Below, piece by piece: positions 8,785 through 18,590 of a DNA stretch of 45,200 nucleotides. Source of the stretch: Alphaproteobacteria bacterium (GTDB taxonomy: Bacteria > Pseudomonadota > Alphaproteobacteria > UBA9219 > RGZA01); contig JAKFVN010000038.1 of assembly GCA_021732145.1 (NCBI GenBank), positions 1 through 45,200 on the forward strand. Reading direction: 5' to 3'. The stretch's first letter is position 1. Each line of letters starts with the position of its first letter. Below the pieces are notes generated by a model, which saw only the letters and a program-made list of their open reading frames with translations, had not been told where the DNA came from and ran no database searches. The position numbers and the translations under genes were made by a program.

Positions 8785-9737
8785 TGTGCGGCATCCTGCA
8801 AGCGTTGGTTGCTCATCAGTTGGCGGGTCAGCAAATCAAGGCATGCCATGCGCACCGCCACACCGAATTCAACCTGGTTCAAAATCAGACTGCGATGAAT
8901 ATCGTCTGCCACTTCGCTATCGATTTCCACGCCGCGGTTCATGGGCCCCGGGTGCATAATCAACGCATCAGGTTTCGCAAGGTTCAACTTCGCGCGGTCT
9001 AAGCCGAAGAAGTGGTAGTATTCGCGGGCGCTTGGCACAAACGAACCTTCCATGCGTTCATTTTGAATGCGCAGCATCATAATAATGTCGGCATCTTTGA
9101 CGCCCGTTTCCATGCGCGTGTGAACTTCGCAGCCCATGCGGTCGATATCTTTTGGCAGCAATGTAAGCGGTGCAACCACGCGCACCCGTGCGCCAAGTTT
9201 ATTGAGGAGGAAGATGTTCGAACGCGCCACGCGGCTATGCAGAATATCGCCGCAAATGGCGACGTTCAGGCCTTCCAGCTTTTTGGTGCGGCGGCGCATC
9301 ACCAAAGCGTCCAGCAATGCCTGGGTTGGGTGTTCATGCTGGCCATCGCCGGCGTTAATCACGGCACAGTTTACTTTATCGGCCAGCAATTTTACCGCAC
9401 CGGAAGCCGAATGGCGCACCACCAGCACATCGATATGCATGGCATTCAGCGTCATTGCGGTATCAATCAGCGTTTCGCCCTTGCGGGTCGATGTGCCATC
9501 GGCATTCATATTGATGCAATCCGCGCCAAGGCGCTTGGCGGCCAGTTCGAATGAACCACGTGTACGCGTTGAAACTTCGAAGAATAAATTGACGACGGTG
9601 CGGCCTTTCAAACGCTGGCCCTTGCGTTCCGTCTCGCGGTTTAAATCAACGTATTTGTCTGCTAAATCGAGAATGGTATTAATTTCTTGGGGGGAGAGCT
9701 CGGCAATGCCCAGTAGATGGCGGTTGTTTAGCAGCAT
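8781..9737 (-). CDS. pyrB: Aspartate carbamoyltransferase, catalytic chain
   Basis: This enzyme condenses carbamoyl phosphate with aspartate, the committed step of pyrimidine synthesis. Its 318 residues contain the carbamoyl-phosphate signature [13 protein letters not shown] (STRTR at 56-60), the mobile-loop region [10 protein letters not shown] (81-90), HPTQALLD (136-143) and the C-terminal [12 protein letters not shown]. It heads a pyrB-pyrC'-plsY-dprA run, and its stop overlaps the pyrC' start by four bases. No pyrI regulatory chain is present, which agrees with a class A type PyrB-PyrC' complex. The 91-base gap upstream must hold the promoter; I see no attenuator. Confidence 0.96.
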   Translation of the reverse strand: MLLNNRHLLGIAELSPQEINTILDLADKYVDLNRETERKGQRLKGRTVVNLFFEVSTRTRGSFELAAKRLGADCINMNADGTSTRKGETLIDTAMTLNAMHIDVLVVRHSASGAVKLLADKVNCAVINAGDGQHEHPTQALLDALVMRRRTKKLEGLNVAICGDILHSRVARSNIFLLNKLGARVRVVAPLTLLPKDIDRMGCEVHTRMETGVKDADIIMMLRIQNERMEGSFVPSAREYYHFFGLDRAKLNLAKPDALIMHPGPMNRGVEIDSEVADDIHRSLILNQVEFGVAVRMACLDLLTRQLMSNQRLQDAAQ

Positions 9738-9828
9738 AGACGCAACCCAATGTAGCCGGGGGAAAAGAGCCCACGGCGGTTTAAATCTGATTTTCGGCTA
9801 AGGCGATGTTGTATCAGACCATATAGTT

Positions 9829-10767
9829 TCATGCAAATGGACTTTCGAGGCAGGTCAAAACAACTTGTTTATCAGTCGTTTCAAGCCGTGCCATCGTGCC
9901 CAAAGGCAAGGGAACAATGGATTTTCCATGCCCGCACGGGAAATGCACCGCAACCGGGATGGTTGGCGGGATAAGCTCGCGGATGAGGTCATGCACCGAG
10001 TATTTCCAAGGCCCGGCGCTGTCTTCGCGGAAGCCGCAGAATTCGCCGACGATTAATCCCTTAATCTTATCGAACTTGCCGCTGTTTTTTAAATGCCACA
10101 TGGCGCGATCAACTTCACACGGTTTTTCGCCGTCATCATCTTCAATATAAAAAATTGCGCCGTCGGTATTTACTTCGTCGCGCGTGCCAATCAGGTTTTG
10201 CAGCAGCGTGATGTTGCCGCCTACCAATCGTCCTTCGCCTTTGCCCTCGAAAAAGCTTTCCGCCGTGGGATAGCGAATGGGATTTGATGGTTCGCTGCCA
10301 TTAAAGAAATTCATGAAATGGTTGATATTCGCCGGGTCATTGTTTTTGAAGAAGCTGAGCAGCATCGGGCCATGAAACGTCACAAGGCCAGTGCGGGTGT
10401 GAATGGTATTAATCAGCGTTGTTAAATCGCTGAACCCGCAAAAGATTTTCGGGTTCTCGCGGATAACATCAAAATCCAGATACGGCACGGTGCGGTAGCT
10501 GCCAATGCCGCCGCGCGCGGAAATAATCGCATCAATGCTGCTATCCGCAAAACATTCCATCAGCGCCTTGGCGCGTTGCTGGTCGGTTCCGGCCAATTGG
10601 TAATCGGCGTTGCGGTTTTGCGGGTGAATAAAGACTTCATAGCCGGCCTCTTCCAAAGCGGCTTTGCCTTGGGTCAGCCAGTCCTGCGGGGCGTGACGGG
10701 CGGGGGAAACAACCCCAATACGGCTGCCTTTTTGCAAAGGTTTGGGTTTCAGAATAGTTTGTGCCAT
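9829..10767 (-). CDS. ldcA: LD-carboxypeptidase (peptidase S66 family)
   Basis: LD-carboxypeptidases cleave the terminal D-Ala from murein tetrapeptides during peptidoglycan recycling, using a Ser-Glu-His triad. The protein shows SARGGIGSYRTVPYLDFDVI followed by the nucleophile block FCGFSDLTTL, the Glu-containing IEDDDGEKPCEVDRAMWHL and the His block HFPCGHGKSIVPLPLG. The frame is open further upstream, to 10905, but those residues would overlap the divergent pseudouridine synthase gene and look unlike the family. I therefore start at ATG 10765-10767 (MAQTILKPKPLQKG, then GVVSPARHAP), giving 312 residues, the usual size. ATG 10789-10791 is the other option. No convincing Shine-Dalgarno precedes either. 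No signal peptide is seen, so it is cytoplasmic. Confidence 0.92.
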   Translation of the reverse strand: MAQTILKPKPLQKGSRIGVVSPARHAPQDWLTQGKAALEEAGYEVFIHPQNRNADYQLAGTDQQRAKALMECFADSSIDAIISARGGIGSYRTVPYLDFDVIRENPKIFCGFSDLTTLINTIHTRTGLVTFHGPMLLSFFKNNDPANINHFMNFFNGSEPSNPIRYPTAESFFEGKGEGRLVGGNITLLQNLIGTRDEVNTDGAIFYIEDDDGEKPCEVDRAMWHLKNSGKFDKIKGLIVGEFCGFREDSAGPWKYSVHDLIRELIPPTIPVAVHFPCGHGKSIVPLPLGTMARLETTDKQVVLTCLESPFA

Positions 10768-10809
10768 AAAGGCGATAATAAAGTCAGCCATTGATAGAAC
10801 AAGAACAAA

Positions 10810-11793
10810 ATGCCGACCAACGTACAAAATATTGAAGTCACAAGTGATGAAGCGGAGTTGCGCGTCGATCGCTGGTTTCGTCGCCGTTACCCTGGCCTTA
10901 CCCACGGAAAGCTAGAGAAACTGCTGCGTACAGGGCAGGTGCGTGTGGATGGCAAACGCGTGAAAGCCAATGCGCGATTAGAATCTGGGCAGATTGTGCG
11001 CGTCCCGCCCATGAGCGACGACATGCTGGTGCAATCGCAAACGCCGCGCAAGGTTCGCCCAACCGCGCGCGAAGAAAAGAATATCAAAGACAGCATTTTG
11101 TTTGAAGACAAGGACGTGCTGGTGATAAATAAGCCTGCAGGTTTGGCGGTGCAGGGCGGTACGGGTATTTCGCGCCATCTGGATGGATTTTTAACCGCGA
11201 TTTATGAAAACGCAACGCGCCCCAAATTGGTGCATCGCCTCGATAAAGAAACATCCGGCGTATTCGTGCTGGCAAAAAATGATTTTGCGGCAAGTCATCT
11301 CGCTGAAAGTTTCCGCGAACGCACCACGCGCAAATATTATTGGGCATTGGTGCACGGTGTTCCCAAGCCCAAGCAGGGCAAAATCATCATGCCCTTAAGC
11401 AAGGGCAAGGATGGCCGCATGCACCCCGATAAGGCCGAAGGCAAAAACGCCGTGACGCTTTATGAAGTGGTGCAAACAGCATTAAAGGTTTCGTTTGTTG
11501 CGCTATGGCCGCTCACGGGCCGCACACATCAGCTTCGCGCACACATGCATGAAATTGGTGCGCCCATTGTCGGCGATGAGTTGTATTACGATGATGCCAT
11601 TCCCAACATCGACGGGGGCATTGCCATTAAAAAACTGCATTTGCATGCGAGACGGCTGGTCATTCCGCATCCGCGAAAAGGCTTGATTGATATAACGGCG
11701 CCGCTGCCGGAATTGCTCAAAAAAAGCTGGTCTTACTTTGAATTCCCCGAAGACGATGGTGACCCATTTGCTTCTTTTGGCGATGAGTTGTAA
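10810..11793 (+). CDS. RluC/RluD-family 23S rRNA pseudouridine synthase
   Basis: The 327-residue protein isomerises uridine to pseudouridine in 23S rRNA. An S4 RNA-binding domain occupies about 17-75 (LRVDRWFRRRYPGLTHGKLE, then GQVRVDGKRVKAN). The catalytic domain follows, with INKPAGLAVQGG (106-117) and the signature VHRLDKETSGVFVLAK, where Asp145 is the predicted nucleophile. Further family motifs are GRTHQLRAHM and GDELYYDD. RluC (positions 955/2504/2580) is the closest type by domain layout, but the exact target sites cannot be decided from sequence alone. The start is 42 bases from the divergent ldcA start, so both promoters must overlap. asmA follows 34 bases downstream on the same strand. 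Confidence 0.93.
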   Translation: MPTNVQNIEVTSDEAELRVDRWFRRRYPGLTHGKLEKLLRTGQVRVDGKRVKANARLESGQIVRVPPMSDDMLVQSQTPRKVRPTAREEKNIKDSILFEDKDVLVINKPAGLAVQGGTGISRHLDGFLTAIYENATRPKLVHRLDKETSGVFVLAKNDFAASHLAESFRERTTRKYYWALVHGVPKPKQGKIIMPLSKGKDGRMHPDKAEGKNAVTLYEVVQTALKVSFVALWPLTGRTHQLRAHMHEIGAPIVGDELYYDDAIPNIDGGIAIKKLHLHARRLVIPHPRKGLIDITAPLPELLKKSWSYFEFPEDDGDPFASFGDEL

Positions 11794-11827
11794 GAGTATT
11801 AGCTCAAAATTTTAAGGGAGAGTTCTC

Positions 11828-13831
11828 ATGGGTAAACTGCTGCGCTTTGTCATCGGTGTTGTTGCTTTTATCGTGATTGTGCCGTTGCTGCTCGTTGGCG
11901 CATTCCTGGTTACCTTTGATTTCGATGCGTTTAAAAAAGACATCACCGCGCAGGCCAGCAAAACCCTTGGTCGCGACATTGCGCTCGATGGCCCGATTGG
12001 TGTCAGCTTCGCGCGCGGCTTTGCGCTTAGCGTAAAAGACGTCAGCATCGGCAACCCCGCCGGATTTAAAGACAAGGAATTCATCAAGGCAGGAAAAGTC
12101 GATATTGCCCTGAACTGGCAGGCGTTATCCGACAACAAGATTGATATAACCCATTTCATTGTTGAAGATGCCAATATCAATCTCGTTACCAATGTGGCGG
12201 GCGAAAGCAATTGGGATATTAAAATGCCCAAATCTGCAATGGTTCAGGCTGAATCCGTGCCCGCTAACAGGCCCGAACAGGTAACTTCCATGCAGGCAAC
12301 CGTTAACCCCAAGGCCGGTTTTGAAATCAAGCGCTTTGACCTGAATTCAATTGATATTATCAAAACCACGTTGCGCCAAAAGGATGAGCGCACGGGCAAG
12401 AGCCAGGATTTGGAAATCAAAAAAGCCACTGTGAAGGCGCCTTATAACGCCGCACTGAATGTCGGCGCTGAAGGTTCTTATAACAAGACACCGTTCACCA
12501 TTGAATTCACCGCGCCGGGCGGTGTGCAGCAGCTTAGCGACGGCAAGCCATCGCAGATTGATTTGAAGGCTGACTATGCGGGGCAAAGCTATGCGCTCAA
12601 AGGAACCTATACGCGCGGCGCAAAGGTTCATGACATTAAAAATCTGTCTGCCAAGCTCATGGGCATCGATTTCACCGGTAACCTCAAGCTTAACCAGGAT
12701 GGTGACGTGCCGATGATGACGGGCAGCCTTTCTGCACCGGAAGCAAACCTTACATCCTTAAGCGCAGCAGCGCCAAAAACCGTGCAGAAAAAATCGCCTG
12801 CGGTTATCCAATCGCTGGTGATGGTTAATCAGCAGGTTGCCAATAGGATTGTGGCATCAGCGCCTGTGCCTGATTTCAAGGCATTAAAGGCCATTAATGC
12901 GGATATTGCGCTTAACATCGGCAAGCTTATTTTCGCTGAAGGCAAATCGCTTGATAACCTCAAGACCAATGTGAACCTGTCCGGCGGACGCCTGAAGCTT
13001 GATCCCATCAGCGCAACCTTCCTGAACGTGGCGTATAAGGGCAGCCTTGATTTCAACCCGGCCAGCGGCACGCCTGTGACGCGCGTGGTCTTAAGCGGGA
13101 ATAACATTGATTTTGCCGCCCTTGCTGCGGCGTTTAACAGCAAGTCACCCTTAAACGCCAACGGCGATTTGGATATGGATGTTACGGGGCAAGGCATGAC
13201 ACCGGACAGCTTTAAAAATTCTCTTTCCGGTAAAATCCAGATGGTGGCGGGTAAAGGCGCGGTGGATATGGGCAGCAGCGGCGCTGCCGGCCTTCAGCTC
13301 ATCAAAATGCTCTATCCAAAATCAACCGCAACTGAAAAGCAGAATATCAATTGCGGTGCCATGCGCTTTATTGCCACCAATGGGGTACTGCGTTCCAATG
13401 GCCTTTTGTTCGATAGCCCGATTGCAGCCGTGGCGGGTGAAGGCACCGTTGATCTGGGCCGCAATCAGGCCAATCTGCTGCTGCGCAATGCGGTGAAAGA
13501 CCAGCAGGCTGCCAGCTTCCTCAATGTGCCGATTAAAGTCACAGGCCCGTTATCAAGCCTCAGCTTCATGCCGGAAGAAAAAGCCGTCGCCCAAAGGGTG
13601 ATGAGCGCGATTAATGGCGGCGGTTCATCGTCAAGCGGCGTTCCAAAGGTGGATGCGAATGCCAAGGGCAATGGGTGCTTGGCGGCGATTAATGATCCGA
13701 ATCCGCCAATGATTGAACAAATGAAAACGCAGGATGCCGTGAAGGCAACGGTTAACCAGGCCAAGGATGTCATCAAGAACATCGGCAAGCCATCGGAAGC
13801 GATGGATAAGCTGAAAGGCTTATTCCGCTAA
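11828..13831 (+). CDS. AsmA-family inner-membrane protein
   Basis: AsmA-like proteins are anchored in the inner membrane and cross the periplasm. The family is implicated in phospholipid transport to, and assembly of, the outer membrane. The 667-residue protein begins with a single membrane helix (about 5-30, FVIGVVAFIVIVPLLLVGAFLV) directly followed by the AsmA N-terminal block DFDAFKKDITAQASKTLGRDIALDGP. The C-terminal AsmA region contains NGDLDMDVTGQGMTPDSFKNSL and a conserved-looking INCGAMRFIATNGVL near 510-525. GGGAGA precedes the ATG at good spacing. The gene lies between the rlu gene and the ATP12 gene, spaced 5 bases from the latter. MlaA and an RND lipid exporter encoded nearby are on the opposite strand but share the theme of lipid export. 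Confidence 0.9.
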   Translation: MGKLLRFVIGVVAFIVIVPLLLVGAFLVTFDFDAFKKDITAQASKTLGRDIALDGPIGVSFARGFALSVKDVSIGNPAGFKDKEFIKAGKVDIALNWQALSDNKIDITHFIVEDANINLVTNVAGESNWDIKMPKSAMVQAESVPANRPEQVTSMQATVNPKAGFEIKRFDLNSIDIIKTTLRQKDERTGKSQDLEIKKATVKAPYNAALNVGAEGSYNKTPFTIEFTAPGGVQQLSDGKPSQIDLKADYAGQSYALKGTYTRGAKVHDIKNLSAKLMGIDFTGNLKLNQDGDVPMMTGSLSAPEANLTSLSAAAPKTVQKKSPAVIQSLVMVNQQVANRIVASAPVPDFKALKAINADIALNIGKLIFAEGKSLDNLKTNVNLSGGRLKLDPISATFLNVAYKGSLDFNPASGTPVTRVVLSGNNIDFAALAAAFNSKSPLNANGDLDMDVTGQGMTPDSFKNSLSGKIQMVAGKGAVDMGSSGAAGLQLIKMLYPKSTATEKQNINCGAMRFIATNGVLRSNGLLFDSPIAAVAGEGTVDLGRNQANLLLRNAVKDQQAASFLNVPIKVTGPLSSLSFMPEEKAVAQRVMSAINGGGSSSSGVPKVDANAKGNGCLAAINDPNPPMIEQMKTQDAVKATVNQAKDVIKNIGKPSEAMDKLKGLFR

Positions 13832-13836
13832 GCGTC

Positions 13837-14529
13837 ATGAAGCGGTTTTACAAAAACGCGGCAGTTGTCCAGGCTAATAATGCATTCACCGTTGCGCTGG
13901 ATGACAAGCCGATTAAAACGCCCGCTGGAAAACCGCTGGCGCTCCCCACTCAACAACTAGCCAAAGCGATTGCCGCGGAATGGCAGGGGCAGGGTGACAT
14001 GATTGCGGTGGGTGCCATGCCGCTGATGCAGCTTGCTGCCACCAGCATCGACCATGTTCCCGTTGAACGCGCGCAAATGGTGGAACGCATGCTGTCCTAT
14101 GTGGGCACGGATTTGCTGTGCCACTTTGTGGATGAACCCAAGCGCTTGCGCGAATTGCAGGAACGCTCTTTTACCCCTGCATTGGCATGGCTGCATCGCC
14201 GCTATGATATTGACCTGCACACCACCCATGAACTTATGGCGGTCGACCAGCCATCTTCCGCGCGCGAACGCCTCAGCCTTGCTTTGAACGCGCTGAATGA
14301 CTGGGCGCTGATGGGCGTGCAAACGGCTGCCATTGCGTCCGGCTCCATCGTGCTGGCTTTAGGCATGCAGGAAAAGGAATTCACCGCCGCAGAGGTGTTT
14401 GAAGCAGCCGAAGTCGAAAGCACCTACCAGATTGAAAAATGGGGCACTGACATTGAACTCATCGCACGCAGAAACGGCATCGAGTTTGAGCTCAATGCCG
14501 TTGAACGTTGGTTTAAATGCCTTGATTAG
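13837..14529 (+). CDS. ATP12-family F1-ATPase assembly chaperone
   Basis: ATP12 binds the free alpha subunit of F1-ATPase during assembly. The family is confined to alphaproteobacteria and mitochondria, so this gene is a useful lineage marker. The 230-residue protein shows the family start KRFYKNAAVV followed by FTVALDDKPIKTPAGKPLALP, then LAKAIAAEWQGQGD, PLMQLAATSIDHV, the acidic LLCHFVDEPKRLRELQ region and the C-terminal ALNDWALMGVQTAAIASGSIVLALG and ESTYQIEKWGTD blocks. It starts 5 bases after the asmA stop, so it is co-transcribed. Its TAG overlaps the convergent mlaA stop by four bases. Confidence 0.94.
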   Translation: MKRFYKNAAVVQANNAFTVALDDKPIKTPAGKPLALPTQQLAKAIAAEWQGQGDMIAVGAMPLMQLAATSIDHVPVERAQMVERMLSYVGTDLLCHFVDEPKRLRELQERSFTPALAWLHRRYDIDLHTTHELMAVDQPSSARERLSLALNALNDWALMGVQTAAIASGSIVLALGMQEKEFTAAEVFEAAEVESTYQIEKWGTDIELIARRNGIEFELNAVERWFKCLD

Positions 14530-15377
14530 TGCTTGGCAGGCGCTGCTGGAGCGGCTGCGGCAGGAACTGCAGCCTTGGCCTTATGCTTCTTGTGCTTCTT
14601 TTTCACAGGCGCTGGCGCATCACCGTATTCCGATTCATCATTGGACGGCATGATGCCCAATTCAGCATTGCGGTGCTGGCGGCTTACGCTGCGGAGCTGT
14701 GCGTAAAAATCCAATGATCCTTTTTCCAAAGCATCCAGCGCATCAAGGTACTTGGTGCGCTTGTCAAGCGCATAAGCGCCTGCGCTTGCGATGGTATAGC
14801 GAACAGCGGTTGCGCGTCCGCCGTAACCATCAGCAATATAACCCCATGGTTGTGCAACGCTATCAACTGCAAAGCCAACAGTGTCACGTGGGTTCGATGG
14901 GCCAAGCAGGGGCAGAACAAGGTATGGGCCTTCTGGCGCACCCCAAACGTGCAGGGTTTGACCAAAGTCCGCTGCAACTGGCTTCAGGTCGCTTTCCGAA
15001 CCCATATCAATCATACCGCCAAGACCGATGGTGGAGTTGACGAGGAAGCGGTTGAAAATTTTCCCTGCATCGGTTGCGCGGCCTTGCAGCAATGCGTTTG
15101 TCATGCGAACCGGTTCACCAGAGTTGTAAATCACGTTGCCAACAATATCACGCGCGAAATCGGGCACCACATAGCGATAAGCCTGCGCCGCTGGTTTCAG
15201 CAGGATACGATCAAGAACCTGGTTGAACTCGAAAATCGAGCGGTTCATGGGTTCCAATGGATCGTTATTGCGTTCGAATTCAGCGCGCTCAGCTGGATCT
15301 GTTGGCGCAGTCGCGCAAGCTGATAAGCCCACGAGCAAAAGCAATGCGGCAAAAGAAGCAAGAATTTTTGAAGACAT
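14526..15377 (-). CDS. mlaA: MlaA (VacJ) phospholipid-retrieval lipoprotein
   Basis: MlaA is an outer-membrane lipoprotein that removes misplaced phospholipids from the outer leaflet and passes them to the Mla pathway. I start at ATG 15375-15377, which gives an AAGG ribosome site and a proper lipoprotein signal (MSSKILASFAALLLLVGLSAC) with lipid-acceptor Cys at residue 21. The upstream in-frame Met would add an unneeded basic stretch. The family core is clear: DPLEPMNRSIFEFNQ, FLVNSTIGLGGMIDMG, FGQTLHVWGAPEGPYLVLP and GPSNPRDTVGF. The last 30 or so residues are a Lys/His/Ala/Pro tail (KKKHKKHKAKAAVPAAA) absent from enterobacterial MlaA. Other Mla genes (mlaBCDEF) are not in the window. Confidence 0.94.
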   Translation of the reverse strand: MSSKILASFAALLLLVGLSACATAPTDPAERAEFERNNDPLEPMNRSIFEFNQVLDRILLKPAAQAYRYVVPDFARDIVGNVIYNSGEPVRMTNALLQGRATDAGKIFNRFLVNSTIGLGGMIDMGSESDLKPVAADFGQTLHVWGAPEGPYLVLPLLGPSNPRDTVGFAVDSVAQPWGYIADGYGGRATAVRYTIASAGAYALDKRTKYLDALDALEKGSLDFYAQLRSVSRQHRNAELGIMPSNDESEYGDAPAPVKKKHKKHKAKAAVPAAAAPAAPAKH

Positions 15378-15487
15378 TTTGTTCAGCCTTAGCATTCGAA
15401 GTTTAAAAAACAAGAAGCGCGTACGGGATTGATAAGCAATGTGGCAGAAAGAGGTTAGCGAGCGATTACTGTTGTACGATATTTTAA

Positions 15488-18055
15488 CTATTTAGGCGAT
15501 TTACCTAGCAAGACTGGCAAAAAGAATAAAGTCGTAAACAATACGTAAAACAATGAGAGCGTTAATAACAGTCCCATTGAGGCCGTACCGGGATGATTTG
15601 AAACAGAGAGTGACCCAAAAGCCACAAGAGCTGTTGCCGCACTGAACAGTACAGCCTTGGCCATGCTGGACTGTAAAGGCTGGTCATTTCCCTGCCGCCA
15701 ATACACTACAAAGTAGATGGAGTATGACACCCCAAGCCCAAGTAATAAGGGCAAAGCGATGATATTTGCAAAATTAATAGGCAGATGGATAAGGGATGCC
15801 GTACCCAATGTCAGTACTGAAGCTACCACCAGCGGGGCAAGAACAAACAGGGTATCACGGATTTTTTGCAACACTATCCACAGAAGCAAGAAGATTATGG
15901 CAATGGAATAAACTGCCGCTTCCACAAATGCGCGCTTAATGGTGTTGGCTGATTCTTGGATGGAGATGGGCGCGCCCGTTGCTTCCGGCGCAACTTTTTT
16001 AATTGCGCCATAGAATCGTACCAGGTTGTCTTCATCGCGCACATCGCCATTCGGCTTCACTTCAATACGCGCTTGGCCATCCGTGGTCAGCCATTCGGCT
16101 TTCAAGACATCCGGCATGTCGGCAATCGTTACCGGTTTTTGTGCCATGCGGCGGCGCATATCATCCAGCATGCGTTGCATCGTGGCCTTGAATATGGCGT
16201 GGATGGTCATGATTTTTGCATCATCCAGCGTCAAAAATTGTTTTAAGTCAGCGGCAAGCTGAGTGGCTTCAGGCCCTAAATCAGGATGCGCGCTGAGCTT
16301 CACCGCGAATTCAGCCGCGACTTTTTTCAATTCAGCCGCATCGGGGTCGGGCCTCACTTCAGTGGGGTTTAATGGAATGGAAAGAAGGTTTGCCGTGTCT
16401 TGAATCAGCGCGATTTTCTCATTCTGCTGTTCAGGGAGATAGGAAGAAATCGTCATCGCGGCCATGACTTCGGGAAGCGTGCGTAATTCTGCGGCCAGCG
16501 CATCGGCGCTTGCCAAATCCTTGCTTAAAATATCAACGGTATAGGAATTGGTGTCGGGGTCTTTTAGCAGTTCCAGCGCGGTGGAAACGGATTCCGTTTT
16601 CGGGTTCTTTAGATTCAGCGGGTCAAAATCAAAGCGCAGGAACAGGCATGCTGTCACCGCAATCACAAACAGTACGGCAAAGGCCAGCAGGATTTCACGG
16701 CGGTGGCGTTCCAAGAACGCGTCGCTGGGCGCGGCCCATGCATAACCCGCGGCTTCCGCTTCCGCGCCGGGCCTGATGAAGTGGAGCAGGGCGGGAAGCA
16801 GCGTGATGTTCAATGCGAATGCAATCAGCATTCCGCTGCCTGCAATCAATCCCAATTCCGCAACGCCGCGATAGGATGTGGGGGTAAAGGATAGGAAGCC
16901 AGCGGCGGTACTTAATGCCGCCAATAGCAATGGTACGGCAACCACCCAGCCGGTGCGTTTCATCGCCGCAGCTAAATCAGGTACATGGAAACGCACATCG
17001 CGGTAACGCACGCCAAACTGAATGCCGAAATCAACGGCAATGCCGGTGAACATCACGGCAAAGGCAACGGAGATAAGGTTGAGCGAGCCAACGGTGAGTA
17101 GTGCAAAGGCGGTGGTAATCACAAGGCCGGAAACCAGCACAATGAAAATCGGCGCAATCAAACGCCAAGAACGCAGCGCCATGAACAGCAACAGGCAAAT
17201 CAACCCGAAGGATGCGACCAGCGCCCATCCCATGCCTTCGGAAATGCTGGAAAATTCTTCATCCGACAGCGCAACGGGCCCTGTGATGCGGATGTTCAAA
17301 TCATATTTTTTTTGCAGATCATGCTCGGCAATGAATGCGCGGATATAATTGGTCGCCGCCTCGCCGGGTGCTAGCGCGCCGTAATCCAGCGCAGGCTGCG
17401 TAAGGATAAAGCGCCGCAGTTCAAATTTACTGGCTTGGTCGGCAGCCAATAAATAGCGCCACGCATGGGCATCGCTTGGATCGCTTAGTGATTTCTGCAA
17501 TGAAACATGCAAGCGCCGGAATAGGGGCAGAACATCGTCCTTGGTTGCCTGCCCTGCTGCAAGGCCCATCATGGATAAATCCATCATCCCGAACAAGCCG
17601 CGCAACGACGGGTCAGCCGCCAGCGAACCCAGCAAGGGCTGCGCCTTTACCACCTGTTCCAATACGTTCGATAATGCTTCTTCGGATACGAACAGGAAAC
17701 CGTTCTTTTCGAAGAACTCATTCGCATCCAGCCCGCGCACGGTCTTGAACAATTCCGGCTTGGCGCGCATGGCGGCCGCAATTTCTTCACCGGCAATCTG
17801 CGTGCCCACGCCGTCTTTGCCATCAATCACAATCGCCAGCAAATCATCGCGCTGCGGAAACGCCTTTGAGAAAGCGATTTCGCGCTGTCGCCAATCCACC
17901 TTGCTGTCCAGCAAGCTGGTAACATCGGTGTTCATTTTGAAATGGCTGCTGACGTAAAGCCCCGCGGACAGAACCAGCAGGACATAGAATAAAACCACGG
18001 CCCACGCGCTTTTGCGTGAAACATCTACAACCGATGCGACTGAATTCTCAATCAT
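15488..18055 (-). CDS. hpnN: HpnN-like RND/MMPL lipid exporter
   Basis: The protein has two repeats, each a periplasmic domain followed by a block of membrane helices, the RND/MMPL plan with about 12 helices. The first helix is near residues 17-38. Block one carries GIAVDFGIQFGVRYRDVR and block two LLLGLGVSYSIYFVVYWRQ. Overall size (855 residues from this start) and N-terminal style match HpnN, the transporter that moves hopanoids to the outer membrane. No other hopanoid gene is nearby, so a general MMPL lipid exporter is the alternative. I start at ATG 18053-18055 (MIENSVASVV); a TTG four codons upstream is also in frame. It is followed 110 bases later by mlaA on the same strand. Confidence 0.8.
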   Translation of the reverse strand: MIENSVASVVDVSRKSAWAVVLFYVLLVLSAGLYVSSHFKMNTDVTSLLDSKVDWRQREIAFSKAFPQRDDLLAIVIDGKDGVGTQIAGEEIAAAMRAKPELFKTVRGLDANEFFEKNGFLFVSEEALSNVLEQVVKAQPLLGSLAADPSLRGLFGMMDLSMMGLAAGQATKDDVLPLFRRLHVSLQKSLSDPSDAHAWRYLLAADQASKFELRRFILTQPALDYGALAPGEAATNYIRAFIAEHDLQKKYDLNIRITGPVALSDEEFSSISEGMGWALVASFGLICLLLFMALRSWRLIAPIFIVLVSGLVITTAFALLTVGSLNLISVAFAVMFTGIAVDFGIQFGVRYRDVRFHVPDLAAAMKRTGWVVAVPLLLAALSTAAGFLSFTPTSYRGVAELGLIAGSGMLIAFALNITLLPALLHFIRPGAEAEAAGYAWAAPSDAFLERHRREILLAFAVLFVIAVTACLFLRFDFDPLNLKNPKTESVSTALELLKDPDTNSYTVDILSKDLASADALAAELRTLPEVMAAMTISSYLPEQQNEKIALIQDTANLLSIPLNPTEVRPDPDAAELKKVAAEFAVKLSAHPDLGPEATQLAADLKQFLTLDDAKIMTIHAIFKATMQRMLDDMRRRMAQKPVTIADMPDVLKAEWLTTDGQARIEVKPNGDVRDEDNLVRFYGAIKKVAPEATGAPISIQESANTIKRAFVEAAVYSIAIIFLLLWIVLQKIRDTLFVLAPLVVASVLTLGTASLIHLPINFANIIALPLLLGLGVSYSIYFVVYWRQGNDQPLQSSMAKAVLFSAATALVAFGSLSVSNHPGTASMGLLLTLSLFYVLFTTLFFLPVLLGKSPK

Positions 18056-18082
18056 AGATGTTTTCAATCATACCGTGGTTAG

Positions 18083-18505
18083 TTAGCCAACGAGTTCGGT
18101 GCCGCTGAAGAAATATGCAATTTCAATCGCTGCATTTTCTTCGCTATCGGAACCGTGAACCGAATTTGCCTCGATGGATTCCGCAAATTCCTTGCGGATG
18201 GTGCCAGGGGCAGCGTTCGCAGGGTTGGTTGCGCCCATGATGTCGCGGTTCTTGGCAACGGCATTTTCGCCTTCCAATACTTGAACCACAACCGGGCCGG
18301 AAATCATGAAGCTGCACAGGTCGTTAAAGAAAGGACGTGCCTTGTGAACGCCGTAAAATGCTTCGGCTTGGGCTTTGGTCATGTGAATGCGCTTGCTTGC
18401 GATAATGCGCAGGCCCGCTTCTTCAAACTTCGCGGCAATTTTGCCGGTCAGGTTGCGCTTGGTCGCGTCAGGTTTGATGATTGAAAATGTACGTTGAATA
18501 GCCAT
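18083..18505 (-). CDS. ndk: Nucleoside diphosphate kinase
   Basis: Ndk transfers the terminal phosphate between nucleoside di- and triphosphates through a phosphohistidine. The 140-residue protein is full length and canonical: [14 protein letters not shown] at the N-terminus, [17 protein letters not shown], and the active-site block [12 protein letters not shown] with His117. GGAG lies 8 bases before the ATG. It precedes the RND exporter gene on the same strand (27 bases between the ndk stop and the exporter ATG). It shares its strand with the SDR gene upstream, 85 bases away. Confidence 0.97.
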   Translation of the reverse strand: MAIQRTFSIIKPDATKRNLTGKIAAKFEEAGLRIIASKRIHMTKAQAEAFYGVHKARPFFNDLCSFMISGPVVVQVLEGENAVAKNRDIMGATNPANAAPGTIRKEFAESIEANSVHGSDSEENAAIEIAYFFSGTELVG

Positions 18506-18557
18506 GAGTAACTCCGAAAGAACTGTCTTAATGGTGTGCTTTATAAACAGGCTTCAG

Positions 18558-18571
18558 CGCTTGCGCAAGCG
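18558..18571. repeat. 14-base perfect palindrome upstream of ndk
   Basis: CGCTTGCGCAAGCG is fully self-complementary and lies in the 85-base gap between the SDR stop and the ndk start. It could be an operator or part of an SDR transcript hairpin. No T-run follows. Confidence 0.3.
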
Positions 18572-18590
18572 TGCCATCATTCGCTGTATG

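Noticed and set aside
9829-10905. Longer LD-carboxypeptidase starting at 10905
   Set aside because: The extra 46 residues overlap the divergent pseudouridine synthase coding region and do not resemble the family N-terminus.
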